DNA from: Victivallales bacterium
GTDB lineage: Bacteria; Verrucomicrobiota; Lentisphaeria; Oligosphaerales; Oligosphaeraceae
Length of the DNA: 19,234 nucleotides
Direction of reading: 5' to 3'
NCBI GenBank assembly: GCA_017431185.1
Contig: JAFRLP010000134.1
Location: 1 to 19,234 of the forward strand
Part shown: positions 15,715 to 19,234 of the stretch, one piece after another
How positions within the stretch are numbered: position 1 is the stretch's first letter
Layout: each line of letters begins with the position of its first letter
Translations under genes and position numbers: made by a program
The notes under the pieces: generated by a model
Told to the model about the DNA's origin: nothing
The model's input: only the letters and a program-made list of their open reading frames with translations
Databases searched by the model: none

Positions 15715-17184
15715 GTGAAAACGACCTACCTCGGAATCGACCTCGGCACGACCGGCATCAAGGCGGCCCTCTTCCTCGCCGACGGCACGCTCCTCGGCGA
15801 GGGACTCTCCGAATACACTCTGGAGACCCCCAGGCCCGACATCGTGGAACTGGTGCCGGAACGCTATCTGGAAGCTCTCGGACAGGCTATCCAGGCCGCC
15901 CTGCAAAAGGCCAACCGCCCGGCCTCCGAAATCCGGGGCATGGGCATCACGGGACAGGCGGAAACCCTCATCGTCACGGACGCGGACGGCGCGCCCCTGC
16001 GCAAAGCCATCGTCTGGCTGGACAACCGCGCCGTTGACGAGGCACGGGAAATCGAGTCCCGCTTCGGCATCCAGCGGCTCTTCGCGCTATCGGGACAGAC
16101 CGACATGCTCCCCTGCTGGCCAGCCGCCAAAATCGCCTGGCTGCGCCGCCACGAGCCGACGGTGTACGCCTCCGCCGCCAAATACCTGATGGTCGAGGAT
16201 TTCGTCGCCTGGAAACTGACTGGGGTGGCGGGAACCTGCCGCGGCCTTCTCCCCTCCACCATCTACTACGACCTCACCACTGGCGAATACGCATCGGAGA
16301 TGCTGGACTGCCTCGGTCTGAAGGCCAGCCAACTCCCCGAACTGCGCCATCCAGGCGAACCCATCGGATACACGCGGGGCGGTTTCTGCGGACTGCCGGA
16401 CGGCATTCCCGTCGCAGCGGCCCCTCTCGACCATATCTGCGGCTGCATCGGCAGCGGCGGACGCGCTGGAGTCGCCACGGAGACCACCGGCTGCTCGCTC
16501 GCCGTCTGCGCTCCGCTCCCCAAACTGCTCTACGACGACCAGCGCCGCATCAGCACCTACCACGGTTTCCTCCCCGACTCCTTTGTCCTGCTCCCCTGGG
16601 CTCCCACCGCAGGAATGCTGCTCAAGCATTTCCGTGATGAATTCTGCTCAGGACAGGACTATGACGCACTGGGCAAAGCCGCCGCCGAGGTTCCGCCTGG
16701 AGCCGATGGCCTGATTCTCCTCCCGCACTGCGCCGGCGCCGTCTCCCCTGACTGCAATCCTGCCGCGCGCGACGTGGCCTGGGGAGTCACGCTTGCGCAT
16801 AAACGCGGGCACTGGGCGCGCGCCATCATGGAGTCGGTTGCATTCCTCCTGCGGGACAATCTCGAGGCCCTGCGCACCCTGGGCGCAAACTTCGGCGAAC
16901 TGCGCGCCCTGGGCGGCGGCGCGCGCAGCCGTCTCTGGCTGCAAATCAAGGCGGACGTTCTGCGCCGCCCAATCGTGACGACCGCCTGCCCGGAGGCCAC
17001 CGCCCTGGGTGCCGCCATCCTCGGGGCCGTCGCCGCCGGCGACTTTACCGTCGCCACGGAGGCCGCCGACACGATGGTCAAGCCGGCTCTCCGCATTGAG
17101 CCAGGACCAGACGCGGAACGCTACGAGGCGGCCTTCCAGCAGTATCGTCAGCTCAACCAGCTCCTGTTGCCCACCTTCAAGTAA
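15715..17184 (+). CDS. FGGY-family carbohydrate kinase (xylulokinase-like)
   Basis: This 489-residue protein has the typical FGGY length. It starts at a GTG two bases after the previous stop; no ATG fits better and no clear Shine-Dalgarno is seen, so coupling is likely. 'YLGIDLGTTGIKAALFLADG' near the N-terminus is the first phosphate-binding loop. 'GITGQAETLIVTD' and 'KAIVWLDNRA' line the sugar site. 'AAPLDHICGCIGSGG' carries the catalytic base Asp239 (equivalent to Asp233 of E. coli xylulokinase as I recall it). 'LGGGARSRLWLQIKADVL' and 'EATALGAAILGAVAAG' are the C-terminal ATP-binding motifs. It phosphorylates a ketose or polyol in the cytoplasm. Directly before a FucI/AraA-like isomerase it probably phosphorylates that enzyme's ketose product, trapping it for an aldolase that is not in this window. 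Confidence 0.9.
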   Translation: MKTTYLGIDLGTTGIKAALFLADGTLLGEGLSEYTLETPRPDIVELVPERYLEALGQAIQAALQKANRPASEIRGMGITGQAETLIVTDADGAPLRKAIVWLDNRAVDEAREIESRFGIQRLFALSGQTDMLPCWPAAKIAWLRRHEPTVYASAAKYLMVEDFVAWKLTGVAGTCRGLLPSTIYYDLTTGEYASEMLDCLGLKASQLPELRHPGEPIGYTRGGFCGLPDGIPVAAAPLDHICGCIGSGGRAGVATETTGCSLAVCAPLPKLLYDDQRRISTYHGFLPDSFVLLPWAPTAGMLLKHFRDEFCSGQDYDALGKAAAEVPPGADGLILLPHCAGAVSPDCNPAARDVAWGVTLAHKRGHWARAIMESVAFLLRDNLEALRTLGANFGELRALGGGARSRLWLQIKADVLRRPIVTTACPEATALGAAILGAVAAGDFTVATEAADTMVKPALRIEPGPDAERYEAAFQQYRQLNQLLLPTFK

Positions 17185-17235
17185 AATCACTCCCCCAATT
17201 TCCTCCCGCCCCCCGAAAAACACACATCATCAATT

Positions 17236-18606
17236 ATGGAAAAGAACCAATTTAAAGTCGGATTTGTCGGTTTTGGCGAAGTCAACACGCCCAGGGAGTT
17301 CATCAATCCGCGCTGCGCGGCTGCCGCGGCCAAGTTGCGGGCTGCCGGATTCGAGGTCTTGGAGACCCCGCCGGTTTCGGACGACCCGAATGGGGCTCAG
17401 GCTGACCGTGCGGTTGCCGAGCTGCGGGCCGCCTGCATTGACGCGCTGGTGGTCTGCGTGGCGGGATGGATTCCCAGCTGGGCGGTCATGCGGGTCATCG
17501 AGCCTTTCAAGGGACTCCCCATGCTGCTGTGGGGACTTTCGGGATGGCGCGCCAATGGCCATTTCGTGACCACGGCTGACCAGGCGGGAACCACGGCATT
17601 GCGGGCTCCGTTGGCGGCGCAGGGTTACCGTTTCAAGTACCTGGTTGATTTCAAGGATTCCCCCACCCGTGAGGCGGAGGCCGCCGACTACCTCGCCGCC
17701 GTGCGCGCCGATTTCAATCTCCGCCACCAGATGATTGGCATGTGCGGATACCGCGACATGAAGTTGTACGGCACGCTCTACCACGGCAACGCCCTCAAGA
17801 ACCGCATTGGCTGCGAAATCGAGCATTTTGACCTGCTGGAACTCGTCCAATTGCAGGAGCAGATCACCGATGCGGAGATTGCGGCGGCCGCGAAGGATTT
17901 GCGCGCCAAATGGCAGTTCATCCGCGCCCCGCAGCCTGGCACCGTGGAGAACTCGGTGCGGCTGGCTCTGGCCATGCAGAGGAAAATCAGCCAGCGGGGC
18001 TATTCCGCCTTCAGTTTCTGCGATGTCGATGGCATCAAGCAGTACCTGAAGTTCGCGCCCGCTGGTTCCTTGGCCTACCTGCACGAATTGATGGCGCTGC
18101 CGACGGTTCCCGAAAACGACTCCTACGGGGCTGTCACCGAACTCATCATGCGTGAACTGGCCGGCGGTGAGGTTCCCATGTACATGGAGTTCTACGAATT
18201 CACCCGTGACACCGCGCTGATGGGTGTGCCGGACTACGTGCCTGGCTCCTGGGTGGACACCAAGGTCACCGTGATGCCCAACGCCTTCGGTTCCTTCGGC
18301 GAGGGTCTCCTCAACGTCTCCAAGCTCAAGACCGGCCCCGTCACCCTGGCGCGACTCGGCGAGCAGCCCGACGGCGCGTTTGCCATCCATGCCACCACCG
18401 CCGAGGCCCAGACGCCCGAAACCTGGGAAGAGGCTGGCTGGGCTCCGCCCGCTCCCCAGCTCCCCACCCTGGAGATGCACTTCGGCTACTCCAGCGACGC
18501 ATTCCTGGAGCACGTGGCCGGCCAGCACTACATCGTCTCCTCCGGCGACCAAATCGCCAAACTCCGCGAGTACTGCAAAGTCACCGGCATTGACTTTATC
18601 GAATAA
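17236..18606 (+). CDS. L-fucose/L-arabinose isomerase-like sugar isomerase
   Basis: This 456-residue cytoplasmic protein is shorter than FucI (about 590) and AraA (about 500). The N-terminal half is the Rossmann-like region of the superfamily ('VGFVGFGEVN', 'DALVVCVAGWIPSW', 'PMLLWGLSG'). 'GYSAFSFCDVDGI' and 'VPENDSYGAVTELIM' (Glu293, Asp295) lie where the metal-binding acids occur, and 'EHVAGQHYIVSSGD' (His426, His431) matches the C-terminal metal-binding His region. Members interconvert aldoses and ketoses using Mn2+. The 51-base gap before the ATG has no clear Shine-Dalgarno. By eye the codons end more often in T and G than in the four genes upstream, which end strongly in C, hinting at a different history or expression level. 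It is the last gene of the operon; with the FGGY kinase it makes a standard isomerase-kinase pair. Confidence 0.82.
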   Translation: MEKNQFKVGFVGFGEVNTPREFINPRCAAAAAKLRAAGFEVLETPPVSDDPNGAQADRAVAELRAACIDALVVCVAGWIPSWAVMRVIEPFKGLPMLLWGLSGWRANGHFVTTADQAGTTALRAPLAAQGYRFKYLVDFKDSPTREAEAADYLAAVRADFNLRHQMIGMCGYRDMKLYGTLYHGNALKNRIGCEIEHFDLLELVQLQEQITDAEIAAAAKDLRAKWQFIRAPQPGTVENSVRLALAMQRKISQRGYSAFSFCDVDGIKQYLKFAPAGSLAYLHELMALPTVPENDSYGAVTELIMRELAGGEVPMYMEFYEFTRDTALMGVPDYVPGSWVDTKVTVMPNAFGSFGEGLLNVSKLKTGPVTLARLGEQPDGAFAIHATTAEAQTPETWEEAGWAPPAPQLPTLEMHFGYSSDAFLEHVAGQHYIVSSGDQIAKLREYCKVTGIDFIE

Positions 18607-18644
18607 GGTATCGGAGTGTCCCGCCGCTGGTCCTTGCCTTGCTC

Positions 18645-19234
18645 TTATGCCACGGGACGGCGTTCCAGCGGCATCTGCTCCACAATAAAATCGAACACGT
18701 CACTGACGCCAAATCCGTACTCCGCCGAATAAAAGACGGGACGACGTATGGTGACACCCGTAGCCTCCCTGACCCGTTGCTGTACAGAAATGGCCTGTTT
18801 TTGGAGGTAATCCATAAGCACTTCATCGGGATGGCAGGCATCCTGATGCCAATGACGGCCTTTCATCGCGACATCCGCCTGATTGATGACCACCAGAATT
18901 CTGTCCCGCTGGATGTTGGGGACGATGATGTCATTCAGCAGATGAAACGTCGTCCCCATATCTCGGCTTGAGGCGTCGATGACAACCAGCGCAAGATCGA
19001 TGAAGCCATACCTCTGCTGTTCAAGGACGTATGTCTTGTTGAGCAACTCGATGATTTTCCTCCGATGCTTCAAATCGCTGTATACCCCGTCTCCCAGACC
19101 GGGTGTGTCCCATATTCGGAGCACATCGTTGAGGCGGTAGGCTCCAAGCTCCATGGTTTCAGGCTCGACGCCATAGCCGACCTTCGCCACGCATTTCTGG
19201 AAAAAGGCGTTGAGGGTGGTGGATTTCCCCGCCC
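18645..19234 (-). CDS. YfjP-like GTPase (5' end outside window)
   Basis: The frame runs from beyond the right edge to a TAA at 18645-18647, giving about 196 visible residues. The visible part begins in the P-loop, 'AGKSTTLNAFF', followed by 'RIWDTPGLGDG' (G3), 'LALVVIDASSRDMG', 'VVINQADVAMKGRHW' (G4, NQAD) and 'FYSAEYGFGVSDVFDFIVE' (G5 region). This is the order and spacing of TRAFAC-class GTPases of the YfjP/YeeP type, related to Era and dynamin-like proteins. Only the residues before the P-loop are missing. It is convergent with the isomerase gene (38 bases between stops) and has no evident link to the sugar operon. Relatives in E. coli sit in prophage remnants, but no mobile-element gene is visible here. 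Its role is unknown. Confidence 0.8.
   Translation of the reverse strand, partial: AGKSTTLNAFFQKCVAKVGYGVEPETMELGAYRLNDVLRIWDTPGLGDGVYSDLKHRRKIIELLNKTYVLEQQRYGFIDLALVVIDASSRDMGTTFHLLNDIIVPNIQRDRILVVINQADVAMKGRHWHQDACHPDEVLMDYLQKQAISVQQRVREATGVTIRRPVFYSAEYGFGVSDVFDFIVEQMPLERRPVA

Noticed and set aside
17230..18552. 440-codon antisense frame over the isomerase gene
   Set aside because: No recognisable domain, and it covers almost exactly the conserved plus-strand gene.
18618..18658. GTCCCG...CGGGAC inverted repeat between the isomerase and GTPase genes
   Set aside because: A 6-bp stem with a 29-base loop and no T-tract; it also reaches into the GTPase coding region.

Overview
The window looks like chromosomal DNA of a Lentisphaerae/Victivallis-like bacterium (PVC group). 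The main clue is a pseudopilin-like protein with the [16 protein letters not shown] start and a C-terminal H-x9-DG motif, a family I know to be strongly expanded in that phylum. The high-GC carbohydrate-catabolic gene content agrees. This taxonomic call is inference. I see no rRNA, tRNA, CRISPR array, insertion sequence or integrase.

Layout. (a) 1-783, minus: the N-terminal part of a GntR-type regulator with a LacI-like sensor, running off the left edge. (b) 884-1747, minus: an AraC-family regulator, divergent from (c). (c) 1957-10743, plus: a five-gene operon encoding a pseudopilin-like protein, a large secreted LamG/DUF6259-like putative glycosidase, a cytosolic GH95-like enzyme, a GPH/MelB-type sugar transporter and a cytosolic CE15-like esterase. 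Genes 2 to 5 of this operon overlap or touch at stop/start codons. (d) 10784-11566, minus: a DeoR-family regulator, divergent from (e). (e) 11719-18606, plus: a second five-gene operon encoding a class III aminotransferase, a Gfo/Idh/MocA dehydrogenase, a cytosolic neutral-ceramidase-like hydrolase, an FGGY sugar kinase and a FucI/AraA-like isomerase. (f) 18645-19234, minus: a YfjP-like GTPase cut off by the right edge.

How the genes may work together (inference). Operon (c) reads as a glycan-use unit. An extracytoplasmic enzyme cuts a polymer, the symporter imports the oligosaccharide, and the cytosolic GH95-like enzyme and esterase finish it. The divergent AraC protein probably controls it, and an 11-bp-phased ATTGAC repeat lies just upstream of its promoter. 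Operon (e) reads as a monosaccharide or amino-polyol catabolic route in which isomerase plus kinase give a ketose phosphate. The aminotransferase and the ceramidase-like amidase suggest that the starting compound carries an amine or amide. I know of no described pathway with this enzyme set, so it is the best candidate for something new. The DeoR protein is its likely repressor, with a repeated TTGCGAYTT site overlapping the -35 elements of both divergent promoters.

There is no stretch above 300 bases without a gene. The longest gaps (1748-1956 and 11567-11718) are divergent promoter regions.
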